Positions 10,391-22,285 are shown, counted from the first letter of the stretch. The stretch is 64,000 nucleotides of DNA from Blastocladiella emersonii ATCC 22665 (GCA_025594325.1 JANHCV010000005.1:585501-649500); one strand, 5' to 3'. Numbers and translations are program-made. The notes: a model not told the origin generated them from the letters alone.

Positions 10391-12527
10391 TTAGTAGCCG
10401 CTCAAAGTGCGTCCGCAGCAGCCACAGTGGCGGAGCTTTTTACCATCACGGCCGTGAATCCGCTTGCCGACCCCAAGCGCCGTCAGCGCGTAAGGGTGCA
10501 CAAGGTCCGGATCGATCAACACGCCCGCGGGACGGTACCACCCCAAACTGGCGAGCTGAAGGTCGCCGTACGTTGCATACGTGACATCGCGCAACGGCAT
10601 TACCAAGAGACCCAGGCGCAGCCGCTTCGTGAGGATCCGCACGCGCCCGTTCGCCACGGCGCGGTGGCCAGTCAACAAGCTTGGTGAACGCAAGAAGATG
10701 GCGCGGTGCACGGCCAGAATGTCGTACTCGCGCATGACACGAGAAAACTGCGCCAGACTGTAGAGCACGTCATTGTCGTCGGACCCGTCAACGTGGTCAT
10801 CCGACTCGAGGTCCTCGTCAAAATCGTGAATCAAGAGCTCGGCACACCGCGACTTGTGCGATCCCGCGCGGTACAGAGCGTCGTACCCCGCACCAAGGAT
10901 CAACGTATCGACGATGACAAGGTTGGCGAGATTGCGCGGGAGGTGTTTTGCGAGGAGGAAGGCGGTAGCGTCCGTGATATCATTCTCGCTCAGCACGAGA
11001 TCCCGCAGCGTCGCGGGCAGAGCGGGGATGACGTCGACCAGCATCTCGTCCGTGAGGTCCATCCGCCCAAGATCCAGCTCAACGAGCCGCGGCGGCATCC
11101 GCTGTGCAAGCGCGCGCATTCCGGCGTGCCCGAGACCAGGGTTCCGGTACAGGCTGAGCGACTCCAAGGACGTGCAGCGCGCAAGGTAGTGGTCGAGCTC
11201 GGCCGGATCAATCATGCTCCGACCCAAGTAAAGCTTCGTGAGACCGCGCGGAAGGATGCTGGCGAGCATGTGCTGGCTCGCCTCGCAGTGGCAGTAGGAG
11301 ACGAAGAGCGACTGGAGGTTCGCGCAGTTTCCGTCAAGCGCGCGGATCAGTGCGCGAAAAGCTCGCGGCGTCTTTATTGAGAAGTCAACGTTGAGCTCGG
11401 TCAAGCGCGCGGGCAGCTGCCAGTCGAGCTCGAAGTCGGTCGCTGCGTCGCCGAGCTGGTTGTCGCCGATATCCAGGCAATGAAGGCCGCGAGGTAGGAA
11501 CGGAGACATGGCCTCGAAGCCGCTGCCCGTCATTTCCGTGGAGCTGATGTCGAGCGAGGTCAAGTACGGCGGGAGCATGCGAGCGATGAGCGTCAGGCCG
11601 GCGTCGCCGATCTTGCACCCTCTGACATCGAGAGACCTGAGCGACATGGGAAGGCGCTCGAGCAGGGCGGCCATCGTGTACGGGGACGCCATGCATTCTG
11701 AGAGTGAGAGCGAACTGAGCCACCGCGGCCACCGCCACTCGTCGAATGCGTGACGAGGCAGCGACTTTTGGAACCAGTAGCCGTTAAGCTTGATTTCCGA
11801 GAGCGATGAAGGGAACCGGATTGCGAGCAGCCGGACGAGATCGTACGTGCAGTAAGAAATCTCGAACGTCGCGAGCCTGCACTGCGGGCTAGCGAACGCT
11901 TTGTTGAGCTCATTCACCCCGTCCATGGTGATTATCTCATCGTTAAGAGTGAGCGAGGTGAGCTCGCCGCTGGTCAGGTCGGCCGCGTTCGCACAGATCG
12001 CCGCATTTGGAACGGGAAGCGTCCCGCTCGAATCCTTTGGTGGGTACGCGTCAGTTCGCGCTTCACATGCGGAGGCGTGCCGTAAAAGATCGACGAACCT
12101 TCTCGGTCCCGCGACTGGAAGCGCGCTCGCCGAGTCCGAGCGCCAAGCGTGCATCGGTGTGCCACGTATCCGATTGGACCGGGACTCCCGCGACGCGGTA
12201 CCACTCCAAGGGTGCAAGCAGGTGGTTTTGAACAGCATCCGAAATTGCCTTGTCCGAGACATTCAGCGGCAGGCCCAGCTGGCGCCGCCTCTCGAGGACA
12301 CGCACGCGCCCATTGCGCACGGCTTGGTCGACGGAAAGACTCGGTGAAATCGCAAAGATGAGACGATGAACGGCGCGAATATCGCGCTCAAGCATCACGC
12401 AAGATAACTGTGCGAGACCCGCGAGGTCGTCGTAGTCGTAGTGGCCACGGACGGCGTAGACCAGAACGGACTCGACAATCATAGGAATGTGCAGCCGCAC
12501 GCGCGGCGTGGGTTCCATTGGATACAT
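10391..12527 (-). CDS. F-box-like/LRR family protein fused to the N-terminus of its neighbour
   Basis: Exon 1 is 12527-12099 (or from ATG 12587) and exon 2 is 12034-10391; the 64-nt intron starts GTTCGT. The start MYPMEPTPRVRLHI aligns with MDPMEASTPRLTI of a paralogue. Exon 1 carries the family module: an F-box-like segment (PMIVESVLVYAV, then DLAGLAQLSCVM) and one ankyrin-like unit (GRVRVLERRRQLGLPL...LAPLEWYRVAGVPV). Exon 2 carries about 14 LRRs (LTSLDISSTEMTGSGFEAMS and so on). The expected acidic C-terminus (HDFDEDLESDDHVDGSDDND) is followed without a stop by VLYSLAQFSRVMREYDILAV, which is residue ~25 onward of another family N-terminus. A deletion has therefore joined this gene to the downstream copy, giving 690 residues instead of ~565. 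The product may still be made. A role in SCF ubiquitin ligase substrate choice is inferred from domain order only. Confidence 0.7.
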
Positions 12528-12587
12528 GATAGCGGTTGCGCCATGTTGCATGTGCTTCAAGTTCTTCGTTTTGCGTGTCCGAGACAT

Positions 12588-13088
12588 GGCTGCGGCTAGA
12601 TCCAGGAGAAAGAGCGAGACGCGCGCGCCGATCGACCTGACTGCGCCACGTGCACCTGGACGGCGCGTCGCCGCTCAAGCTGCCGACTCAAACCGCTCCC
12701 TCTAGACGACTCCAGCAGTGTGGTGATAACTTCGTTCTCACGGAGGCCGAGGCGTGTGACGTTGGACCTGGACGCAAGCGAAGCGCCGCTCGCGAGACAA
12801 GAGGCGGACGCGACGCGTCGCGCCACGCCGACGCCTCACGGCCGCTCGACCCGGCCACTCTGGCCTCCCATAAGAGCGATAGCATCAAATGAAAAACGCT
12901 ACGACTTGGTGCAACATGCCGGAGTGACCGATCGCTCGGGCTCGGTACCGCCCACGTGGGGCATGGCGGGCACCGGATCGCGGCAGTCGCGGTGCAAGCG
13001 GTCCGCTCTCCCCTCGCGACTTCGCTCTCTCTCTCTCCTCCCTACCCCGCGATATGTTTCAATCACCTTTGAATGAACGCAACCAACC
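12588..13088. other. Intergenic region
   Basis: No supportable gene. A CACGTG lies at 12644, about 115 nt upstream of the minus-strand start at 12527. A pyrimidine-rich tract at 13025-13045 precedes the plus-strand gene. Confidence 0.5.
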
Positions 13089-16000
13089 ATGACGACGTCG
13101 GACCCTGAGCCCAAGCCCTCGGCGCCGCGGAAGCACAAACGCTCGATCCTCGCGTGCCTCTTCCGGCATGGGTCGGCGACGACCGCGACATCGCCCCCTC
13201 CTCCTCCACCGCATCCCTCGAGCCATGAACTCGTCGCAACGAATGGTCTGAGCATCACGCAAGACCAGCGTGCTGCGCTACGGGGCCCTCATGCCGAGGA
13301 CCTCTCCGCTGGCGCCCTCGCCGGTTACAACCGCGCCAAAGGCGCCGTAGAGTCCGCCGACATGGTCTTTGACGCTGTCGCGGGCAGCAAGCTCGTCTCC
13401 GAGTTTCTCGCCGGCCTCGCCAAGACGGTCCCCGTCGCGGGCCCGCTGCTCGCGTGCTTCAACGTACGACTGGGCTCGCAGCACCCACGCTAGTCATAGC
13501 TGACAGCCACCGCGTGCGAGAGTAGACCCTGATCGAGTTCGAGCAAAAGGCGCAGGCTAACATCGCCGCCATGTCCGACCTGCGCGAGCACGCCGTCTTC
13601 ACGCTGAGCGTCATGCGCACGGCCAACGAGACGGGCCAGTGGACCCGTGTGACCGACCTCGCCGAGATGGTCCTCACCTCGCTGCTCTCGGTCATCAAGC
13701 GGTGCGCCGTCCTCTTCACCGAGTACGACAACATGTCGTGGCTCAAGCGCCGCATCTACGCCGCCGACGTGCTCCAGAAGGTCAAGGACCACGACCAGGC
13801 GCTCAAGGACACGCTCGCCCGTCTCGCCCTGCTCCTCTCCGTCAACGTCAACATCAACGTGACGCGCCCGTGGCACTCGATCGACGCCGCCGCCGCGCTG
13901 TCGCCCGAGGACCGCCTCGCCGCCGACGAGATTGCCCAGCACGGCGGCGTCGACAAGCTCGTCAAGAACCCGGCTGCCGCCAAGCTGGTCGCCCAACGGC
14001 TCGCTGCCGCCGTGGGCGAGACGTTCCGCGACAAGGTGCTCGCCGACCTGCGCACCAGCTTCGCCACGTCGTACGCGCGCCTCGAGCAGGGCTTCGACGC
14101 GATCCTTGCCAAGGTAAACGCGCAGGGCAAGTCGATCGACGAGGTCAAGGCCATGCTCGCGGCGCTCACCGAGCGCGGGTCCATGTTTTCGCTCATCTCG
14201 TGCACCGCCGTCCGCTCCGTGTGGCTGCGCGCCGGGTGGGGCGCGCGCGTCAAGGTCCGCGACTTTGCCGACGTGCTAGTTGACCAGCTGCGCGACGAGC
14301 TGGATGTCGTGGTGTCGACCGAGACGCTCGGGCGCCGCGCGACGGCCGACCTGAACCGTCGCATCGGCCACTTTTCGGCGTTCCTCCAGGGTCTCGACGA
14401 GGACCAGGTGCGCTCAGTCTTGTCGCAGCGACAGACAATCGCTCACGATGGTCGCGCGCGCCTCCGCCGTAGACGATGACCATCTCGCCGGGCGAGGTCA
14501 ACGCCTTCTTCTCGGTCGAGCACTGGTCGATGCTCGACTACTTTCGCCTGGTCTCGTACTTTGCGCCCTTCACCGAGCAAGCGCTGTACGTTACGCTACG
14601 ATCGCATGACGCGACGCGAAAGCTGACACATGGCCGTCGCCACGTGTAGTCTAAAGTCCATCTCCGGGCGACTCGGCATGGTATTCAAGCTGCTTACGAC
14701 CCGCCCTGCCGACACGCTGCCCAAGGACCACGCCTTCGACCTGCTGTTCCGCCGCCTCGTGCCCGTCCTGCGCGACCTCGTGCAGATCGCCACGTCGCAG
14801 GTGCAGACGCACCCGAACGGCAACATGGGTGGCGGTGACGCGACCGCGCTCGTCCCGCGCGCGCTGTTTGATCTCGAGGAGTTTGCCGCCAAGGTCAACC
14901 GCGACCTCGAGTGGGACTGGACCACCGAGATTCGCTACTCGCAGCCGCAGTACCGGTCGCTGCACCGCGTGCTCGTCGACGTCAAGCGCATGCCGTGGGC
15001 GCTCTCGAGCGCGGGCGACGACTGGACCAAGCTCGCGGGCCCGCTCGAGGCGCTCGCGCAGTCGACGCACGCGTGGGTCCCCCAGGGCGCGTCGGCGCTG
15101 CGCGATCTCGTGAGCGCCGCAGCCGTCTGGTACGGCGACGGCAAGTGCGACCTCGGCGACGTGGCGGCGCCGCCAGGAATCCTGTTCGAGTCGACACCGA
15201 CGCGGCCGTTCCCGCTCACCGCGTGGCGCCCGAATACGCCGTTGACGGCTGGCGACGTGGCCCCGGTGCTGCCGCCGCGCGGCACCGTGGTCGCAGGTGC
15301 AGTCGGTGGCCAGCCGCTCTACTTTGCGCGGACGCCCATGGGCGATCCTGCGGTCGTTGCGACATCGGGCCCGGCCGACGCCGTGGTTTTGCCGCTCGCC
15401 AACTGGCCCGCTGACAGCTCGCAGCCCCGCAAGTTCGACTGGCTCGTTCACGTACGTTTTCTTGCTCACGACGCGATCCGCCGCGCGCGTCACTCACTCC
15501 ACATCTGGTATTCAGGCCGCAACCGCGTCTGCCTCAACCGTCGACGAGCCCGCGCGCGAAATTCTTGGCTGGGTTGAGTGGGATCTCGCTTCGCCTCCGC
15601 CGCCGTCGGCCGCCCAAGTACGCTTGCTACTGCTCCTCGCAACCACGAGTATCACTCACTCGAGACCGCACGCGCTTCCTTCGCGTAGATTGGCTCCAGC
15701 GGTATCGCGGTCTTTGCGCGGTACCACGAGGGCACGAGCGTGTTCCCCGGCGTCGTGCAGCTCCGCGGCGGCGGCGACGACGAGCCCATGCACTTCACGT
15801 CCAAGTCGCTCGACCCTGCCGACGGCCGCGTTGTGGTCATGAGTACCGACGCGTCCGCTTACCCCGACGTGCTGCTCCCGCGCGACATCAAGATCGACCT
15901 GCTCCTCCCCGCGCGTGACTTGGTCCAGTTCAACAAGGACCTGCGCTGGCTCAACCCGCGCGACCTTGCCGGCTCGAAGTGGAGGCCTGTCCTACTGCTC

Positions 16001-17544
16001 GGCACGCCGCACCGACACGGGTTCCTCGCGTGGTGTCTCGGCGCTGACGGCGCGTTCCACCTCGGGACCATGTTCGGCGGCGACAAGGCGTACTACTTTG
16101 ACGACGCGGCCTCGTCGACCTCCGCGGCCGCCCAGCTCGTGCCGACGCGCCAGTTCCTCGTCCTGTGCTGCGCGACCAAGTCGCCGCCGCTGTACTGGGT
16201 CTCGTCCACGTCGCTCGCCAACGGGCAGCAACACGACGACCATTCCGCCGCCGCCCGTATCCTCGTCCAGTTCCCGCTATCGCATGGCGAGACGGCGGTT
16301 GTTGGGCGACGCTTCTTTGCCCCCAAGTCCCGTGTCAAATCGCCGCTTGGTACGGATGGAATGGTATGTGCGTGACTTGGAATTTGTTCGCTGACGTCGC
16401 CGTTGCGCCTGTAGCACCGCTTGGCCACACACTTTGCGTCCCGCTGCATCCAGACGATCTGGCCGATTCCGCTGCTCCTGACCTCGATCTCCTCGTCTAC
16501 ATCCCCGCGGTCGAGTCCGAGACCAAGCAGCTCTCGGCCATGGATGCGGCAAGCGCGCAGGGCCGGATCGCGGTCCTCGAGTGGTGCCGCGCCAGCGAGC
16601 TCAAGGACGCGCAGTCGGTGGCCGCCATCGACGAGGCGAGCGCGCACGGGTACCTGGACGTGCTCAACTGGTGGCTCACGCACCGCGACGAGCTCGGGAT
16701 CCGGTACACGGTGCGCGCCATGGACCTCGCCAGCGCCAACGGGCACGTCCACATCCTCGACTGGTGGATCGCGCACTTTGCGCCCGCCGACCTCAAGTTC
16801 TCCAAGGGCGCGATCCAGCTCGCGAGCGAGAACGGGCACCTCGCCGTCCTCGACTGGTGGTTCGCGCACCGCGACGTGCTTGCGCTGGCCTACAGCAACA
16901 GCGCCGTCGACGCGGCGAGCGCCAACGGCCACGTGCACGTGCTCGACTGGTGGTTCGCTCGCCGCGACGTGCTCCCGCTCGCGTACAACAACCGCGCCCT
17001 CGACATGGCCAGCGCCAAGGGCCACACGCGCGTGCTTGACTGGTGGCTCGCGCGCCGCCACGAGCTGACGCCGAAATACTCGAGCTGCGCCATCATCGAG
17101 GCCAGCGTCCGCGGCCGCATCGCGTCGCTCGACTGGTGGCTTGCGCACCGCAACGATCTGACGCCGCGGTACACGCCGCGCGCGCTCGACGAGGCGACGA
17201 CGCGCGGGATCGTCGAGTCGGTCGAGTGGTGGTTCGCGCACCGCGGCGAGATGCCGCTCAAGTACACGGTGCTCGCCATGGACAACGCGAGCAAGCGCGG
17301 GCACGTCGCGGTGCTCGATGTCTGGCTCAAGCACCGCGGGGAAGTTGAGCTCAGGTACACGCAGCAGGCCATGAACGACGCGGCGACGCGCGGTCACGTC
17401 CACCTGCTCGAGTGGTGGCGCGCGTCTGGGTTGCCGCTCAAGTTCGCGCCAGCCGCGATGCAGGAGACGCGCGTGAATGCGGCTCGCGAGTGGTACGTGA
17501 AGCACGAGGCCGAGCTGCTTGCTCGACGCGTTGACGTGGAATAG
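13089..17544 (+). CDS. Putative HeLo/MLKL-like - DM9-like - DWW ankyrin-like repeat protein
   Basis: Seven exons (13089-13463, 13526-14407, 14473-14585, 14650-15451, 15516-15617, 15689-16349, 16415-17544) with six introns of 62-71 nt and consistent phases give 1354 residues. Residues ~75-230 form helices typical of MLKL_NTD/HeLo bundles (SEFLAGLAKTVPVAGPLLAC, then FEQKAQANIAAMSDLREHA, EYDNMSWLKRRIYAADVLQK). A long helical middle follows. Around residues 650-800 there are two DM9-like units, GTVVAGAVGGQPLYFAR and SSGIAVFARYHEGTSVFPG. The last ~375 residues are nine or ten ~35-residue repeats of the type A-D-ASANGHVHVLDWW-A-R, degenerate ankyrin-like units. The order effector-like bundle, sugar-binding-type module, repeat sensor resembles fungal non-self-recognition proteins, though no NTPase domain is visible. 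Domain calls are by eye. The exon 6/7 junction (GTACGG donor, phase 1) is the one I inferred from frame. Confidence 0.65.
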
Positions 17545-17713
17545 ATGAATCCCTTGTTGTATCCTAACATTGGCCAAGTCGTTGCTCAAGTCGAGCGAGC
17601 GTGATCCTGCACGCGCTGCGCCACTCACGCGAGCGTTCGCCTGAGCCGCTATCAAAGGTCGAACGGATGACACCGCCAATCCGCAAATATATTCATCGCA
17701 AAGTTGTACGGCC

Positions 17714-19481
17714 TCACGCATCCTCTTGCTCGCTGCCTTCGCCATCAGCTCCGTCGAGAAGTTCAACCACCTCGTACGGGAGAATCAAGCCTTTGAGAAG
17801 CTCGTCCGAAGCAGCATTGCGAAGCGCAGTCGCGCCATCGACGTCAATATACGTGTAGTCCATGTTGAGGTCGACGAGTTTTGGCGGGAGATGCGCAGCG
17901 AGCAGAATTGCGCCTTCGTCGTCAATGTAGTTGCCCTCCAAGCTCAGGGATTGTAGAGTCGGCGGAAGCGCAGGAGCAAGGATGGGCATCGCATCGTCCG
18001 ACAGGCCCATGTCGCCGATCTCAAGCATTTTCAGGTGCGGGGGCATCCGCGATGCAAGCACTTGGATCACGTCGAGCTCGACCACGTTCTTGGCAAGCAC
18101 TAGCGTCTCCAGGCTTGACGACAAGCGGGTCAAGTAATGCTCCAGATGGCTAGCGCAGATACCAGTAGCTTCAAGGTTGAGAGACTTGAGCGTAACTGGC
18201 AAGACGCTTGCGAGCTTGTGGTGCGCTGACCCCAGTTTGGCAGACGCGAGTGAAATCCGTTCGAGGTTGCCGCAGTTGCGCTGAAGTGCGCGAACGAGTT
18301 CGCGGATAGCCGCGAGTGTAGTCAAGGAATCGTTCAGGCACAGCCAAGTCAAAGTACGAGGAAGTGTCCAGTACAGCTCAGCGTTGTTGTTGACTTCGCC
18401 TAGTTTGTTGGAGCTGACATCAAGTTGCTCCAGCTGCGGAGGGAGAAGGGGACATATTGCCTCAAAGCCGCTACCAGTGAGCCAGGTACGGCTGATTCCG
18501 AGTGAAATGACACTTGGCGGGAGCGCGCGAAGGATCATCACAAGGCCCGCGTCGCCGAGGCTGCAGGCGAACAGGCTGAGTGATCGAAGTGTCGAGGGGA
18601 GTGGGGCAAGGATAGCAGCCATGATGCCGGGTGACGTCGCGCTGCGGATAATGTCAAGCTTCTCCAGCTGCGAAGGCCACGACCAAGCATCAAACGCGCC
18701 GCTCGGCATCGATTTTTGAAACCAGTGGCCGCAGATCTCAATTGTCTTAAGCGTGTCAGGAAACCGAAGCGCAAGTAGACGCGGCACGTCAAAGACACAT
18801 AGGTCGATTTCCAAGTGAGCAAGGTTGCACTTCGGGCTCGCAAACACGTCGTTGAGCTTGCTGAGGCCATCCATGGTGATGATCTCGCCCTTGAGATCGA
18901 GCGAGTCAATTTGACCATTCAAGATGCCGTCGGCGCTGGCATGGATGGTCGCATTTGGGACGGGCGGATCCCCGTACTCCTACAAACACAACCAGGTGTT
19001 TTCGCGTCAGATACCGCAAGAGAAAGCTCAGGGAGAGCGAGATACGGACTATGACATCGATATTCTCAGAGTTGTAGTCCCATTTGCCAAGGCCAAGCGC
19101 TGGACAGGCTTGGGAGTCAAGTTGAATATCTGATGGAACCGGGACACCGCTCGTGCGAAACCACTCCAAAGCGGCGAGCTGATGAGCCTTGACTGCAGCT
19201 TCGATGTCAAATTTCGTGAGCTTGAGCGAGAGTCCGAGTTGACGACGCTTCTCAAGCACGTCGACTCGACCGTAGACTAAGGCGCCGCCAACAGAAAGGC
19301 TCGGCGCAACAGCAAAGATGGTGCGGTGCACGGCGGGGATATCGTGCTCGCACATCACGCGCGAGTACTGCGAGAGTCCCCAGACGTCGTCGGGGTCGCC
19401 GTGAAGGAGGACGGCCTTGACCAGGATGTTCTCGATAATAAAGGAGATGCCCAATCGCGGTGGATGTTTCATGAGCTCCAT
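17714..19481 (-). CDS. F-box-like/ankyrin/LRR family protein (intact copy)
   Basis: Exon 1 19481-19050 and exon 2 18979-17714, with a 70-nt intron (GTCCGT donor, CTGAC branch, TTTGTAG acceptor, phase 0), encode 565 residues. MELMKHPPRLGISFIIENIL and DVWGLSQYSRVMCEHDI form the F-box-like start. GRVDVLEKRRQLGLSLKL plus LAALEWFRTSGVPVPSD form an ankyrin-like unit. Exon 2 has about 14 LRRs of ~23-28 residues (LPPSVISLGISRTWLTGSGF, then LPPTLQSLSLEGNYIDDEGA) and an acidic tail. LRR F-box proteins usually recruit substrates to SCF ubiquitin ligases. That role here is inference. GC content is lower than in the housekeeping genes. Upstream lie a conserved CACATG-containing promoter element and an ATGTAA start-stop codon pair. 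Confidence 0.75.
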
Positions 19482-19596
19482 GGATGATTTTGCATCAAGT
19501 TACATGCGATCTGTATTCATATACCGGTCGGTCAGCGAGAGAGCACATTCGGTTCGGGAGACGCGAGCGAAAACACGGCCACCGCCACCGTCTTAC

Positions 19597-19629
19597 GCCA
19601 CTCACATGATTTCGCTTCGCGTCTCGCAG
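19597..19629 (-). promoter_or_regulatory. Family promoter element (CATGTG core) of the LRR gene at 17.7-19.5 kb
   Basis: The plus strand reads GCCACTCACATGATTTCGC followed by TTCGCGTCTCGC. The same pattern sits 100-150 nt upstream of the start codon in three further family members (22405-22436, 28971-29000, 31091-31122), while the surrounding DNA is not conserved. Confidence 0.6.
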
Positions 19630-19750
19630 GCTGTCTCGCGGGCACTCTCGTAGGTGGATCCACGCGCTCCGGCGAAACTCGCGGACAAGAAAGTTTTCCA
19701 AAAATTCTTTCATCGTAAGCGTGAACGAGAATGCACATGTATGATTATTC

Positions 19751-19922
19751 ACAACCAAATATAGAAGGAAACAGAGTAGCGTACTTGACAGGGGGGTGGA
19801 AGCTAAGCTGGATGCGCAGCCGTGACGATACAGAGAGGAACAGAATGTATCGACGACGGCTAGACTAGCAACTGAACAATCCCCCTGTCAAGTACGCTAC
19901 TCTGTTTCCTTCTATAGGTTGT
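19751..19922. mobile_element. Foldback element with 36-bp perfect inverted repeats
   Basis: Arms 19760-19795 and 19881-19916 are perfect reverse complements of 36 bp. After a 3-nt bulge on the left they are extended by ACAACC (19751-19756) pairing with GGTTGT (19917-19922). The 85-nt spacer contains a smaller GATAC/GTATC hairpin. There is no coding capacity. It is either a foldback/MITE-type element or a structured RNA locus. No obvious target-site duplication could be identified by eye. Confidence 0.65.
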
Positions 19923-20516
19923 GAGCCCTGAGTTCGATTCCGTCTGCGCTCGATATTCGTCTCGTCGTCCGTCGCCCCTCACGCTCCATCGCAACGGACC
20001 CACGAAAGGTTCGGGAGCAAGCTCCGTGACAGCAGACCCACGGACAGGTTTGGGAGCTCGAGTGAGGGGGAGAGTTGGAGTAATCGCTGTGTCATGGCAC
20101 ATGCGTTTTAGTCCACTCTCGCTTCCCTTCTTCACCAAACGGATTTGGAGGCGAGCTCGCTGCATTCGTTACCCCCGCGTCGCGCCACTCATGTGTGCCT
20201 GACTGCATCCCCGGCGATAAAACGCTTGAGAGAGCTGATTAATGCTATTCAACGACTGAAAACCATCTTAAACGCGTGAGGAAGGATATTAAATCAGCTT
20301 CCTCGCTCATGCTGCGGTTCTCCTGGCCCTCGCTCTCATCATCGGACCTTTCACCTTTGAATACATCCCTGCAGCCGTTAAAACTCCAATCGACAGTCGA
20401 GCTGGTCCAAGAATACTATTATTTGATATCTATGACAATACAAAACATGAGCAGCGCTGGGTGGCGATGGGCAACCGCAATGTACCGTTCGCTGCTCGCC
20501 ACCTCAATGCCGAGTC

Positions 20517-22285
20517 TCACTCATCCTCCGCATCGGACTGGTCCAACAATTCGTATGGGAGGCTCAGTCCATCAAGCAAGTCTTCGGATGCAGCGTTGCG
20601 CAAGGCGTTTGCTCCTCCTTCGTCGATATAGGTGTATTCAACGTTCAGCTTAGCGAGACGAGGTGGAAGTCGAGCTGCTAGGAAAATGACACTCTCATCG
20701 CCAATACCGTTTGAGCTGATGTTGAGGGAGCACAGCGTTGCTGGAAGGACAGGGACGAGGTTGATCAGCATCGCGTCGTCAAGGCCAGTCCCAGAAATGT
20801 TCAGTTCGACAAGATGCGGAGGGAAGTGTTCCACCAGGACTGCAATCCCAGCAGGGCCAAATTGATTGCCATCAATGTGAAGCGACTCCAGGGTGGGAGA
20901 CAGTCGGGTTAGGTAGCGCTCCAAGGAGCTCGCGCTGAGATATGTGGCTTTGAGCTTGAGAGATGTGAATCCACGCGGTAGCATGTTGGCAAGTTTGTTG
21001 TGTTGTTTTGATTCCAGGGCAGAGGACATGTAGATTTTGAGGGCGCGAAGACGCCTACATTTCCCTTGGAGTGCGCGGAGCAGCGCGTGCACAGCTTCTC
21101 TTTTAAACATGGACGTGCCAAGGTCGAGAGAAACCAAGTGAGGGGGCAGTTTCCAGTCCAATTCCAAAGCATTGTTGTTGGTACCAAAGCCGTACACTCG
21201 ATGAGTAATGCCCAGGTCGTTTTCCTTGAGCACAAGGCTATAAAGCGCGTCGGGTAAAAACGGGCATATAGCCTCGAGCCCACTGCCTGTCAGACCTGTG
21301 TTGGTGAGGTTAAGCGAGGTAACCTTGGGCGGAAGCGTGCGAAGCGCGAGAGCAAGGCCTGCGTCCCCAAGCTCGCAGCGGCTAGGGTCCAGCGACAACA
21401 GCGAAGTTGGAAGATTAGCAAGAAGCGCGGCCATGACGTAAGGAGACGCCGTACTCTCCGTGATCTTGAGAGACTCGAGCAGCGGCGGCCACGACCAATC
21501 GTCGAACGCGCCACACGGCAAAGTCTTCTGGAACCAATATCCGCATAACTCGAGCTTGGTCAGCGCGGAAGGGAATTTGAGTGCAAGTAGGCGCGGCAAG
21601 TCGTACGCGGTGGACAAGATGCACATCGTTGCTAGCTTGCAACGTGAGCTGGACATCGCGTCATTGAGCAGTGCAATCCCGTCCATAGTAATGACCGCGC
21701 CCACAAGTCGAAGTGCGTCAAGCTGGCCGCCTGATAGTTGTGAAGCAAACCTGTGAATGAGAGCATCAGGCACGCGGTTGCCATTGGTGTCCTTCGAGCA
21801 GAGGAATAATTGCTAGTCGAACCTGGACGGAGGTCGTCTATAGTAAGAACAAAACGAACCTCATAATCGTCGTCGTCTTCACTCTCGGGCTCATCCATTC
21901 CAAGCGCCAGGCGCGCCATGTAGCGCTTTGGAGCCGACGGGAGCGGGATGCCCGTGAATCGGCACCACTCGAGCGTGGAAAGTTGACGGCGCTCCAGGGC
22001 TTGATCGATAGTCGAGTCGGTAATAGGAAGCGAAAGACCCAACTGGTGCCGCTTCTCAAGGACAGCGACACGGCCGTTGACAAGGGCGCCATGCGCAGAC
22101 AAGCTTGGTGCAATAGAAAAGATGATGCGGTGCACTCGCGGAATGTCGTGCTCGCGCATCACACGAGCGTACTGAGCAAGGCCCTCGAGGTCATGGTGGT
22201 TGTCGTGCTCGAGAACGGCCCGGACCAGAATGTCCTCAACGAGTGACGGGATCCCGAGTCGCGGAGTAAGATTCATGAGCTTCAT
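20517..22285 (-). CDS. F-box-like/ankyrin/LRR family protein (intact copy)
   Basis: Exon 1 22285-21860 and exon 2 21791-20517, separated by a 68-nt intron (GTTCGT donor, GAAG acceptor, phase 0), give 566 residues. MKLMNLTPRLGIPSLVEDIL, DLEGLAQYARVMREHDIPRV and VAVLEKRHQLGLSLPI followed by TLEWCRFTGIPLP reproduce the family N-terminal module. An acidic hinge (DEPESEDDDDYE) precedes the intron. Exon 2 has about 14 LRRs and ends LPYELLDQSDAEDE. It has one insertion relative to paralogues (ITHRVYGFGTNNNALEL, around residue 335), lengthening a loop between repeats. It is otherwise closest to the copy at 17.7-19.5 kb, suggesting a local duplication. The role is inferred as for its paralogues. Confidence 0.75.

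Noticed and set aside
16332-16414. Stop of the HeLo/DM9-like gene at TGA after GTATGT (separate DWW gene)
   Set aside because: A GTACGG donor 22 nt earlier gives a phase-1 intron of 65 nt that joins the DWW frame perfectly. A separate DWW gene would lack a good start. RNA evidence could still overturn this.
19930-19941. tRNA gene suggested by GAGTTCGATTCC
   Set aside because: The flanking bases do not form a T-stem, and no acceptor or anticodon arm can be drawn.
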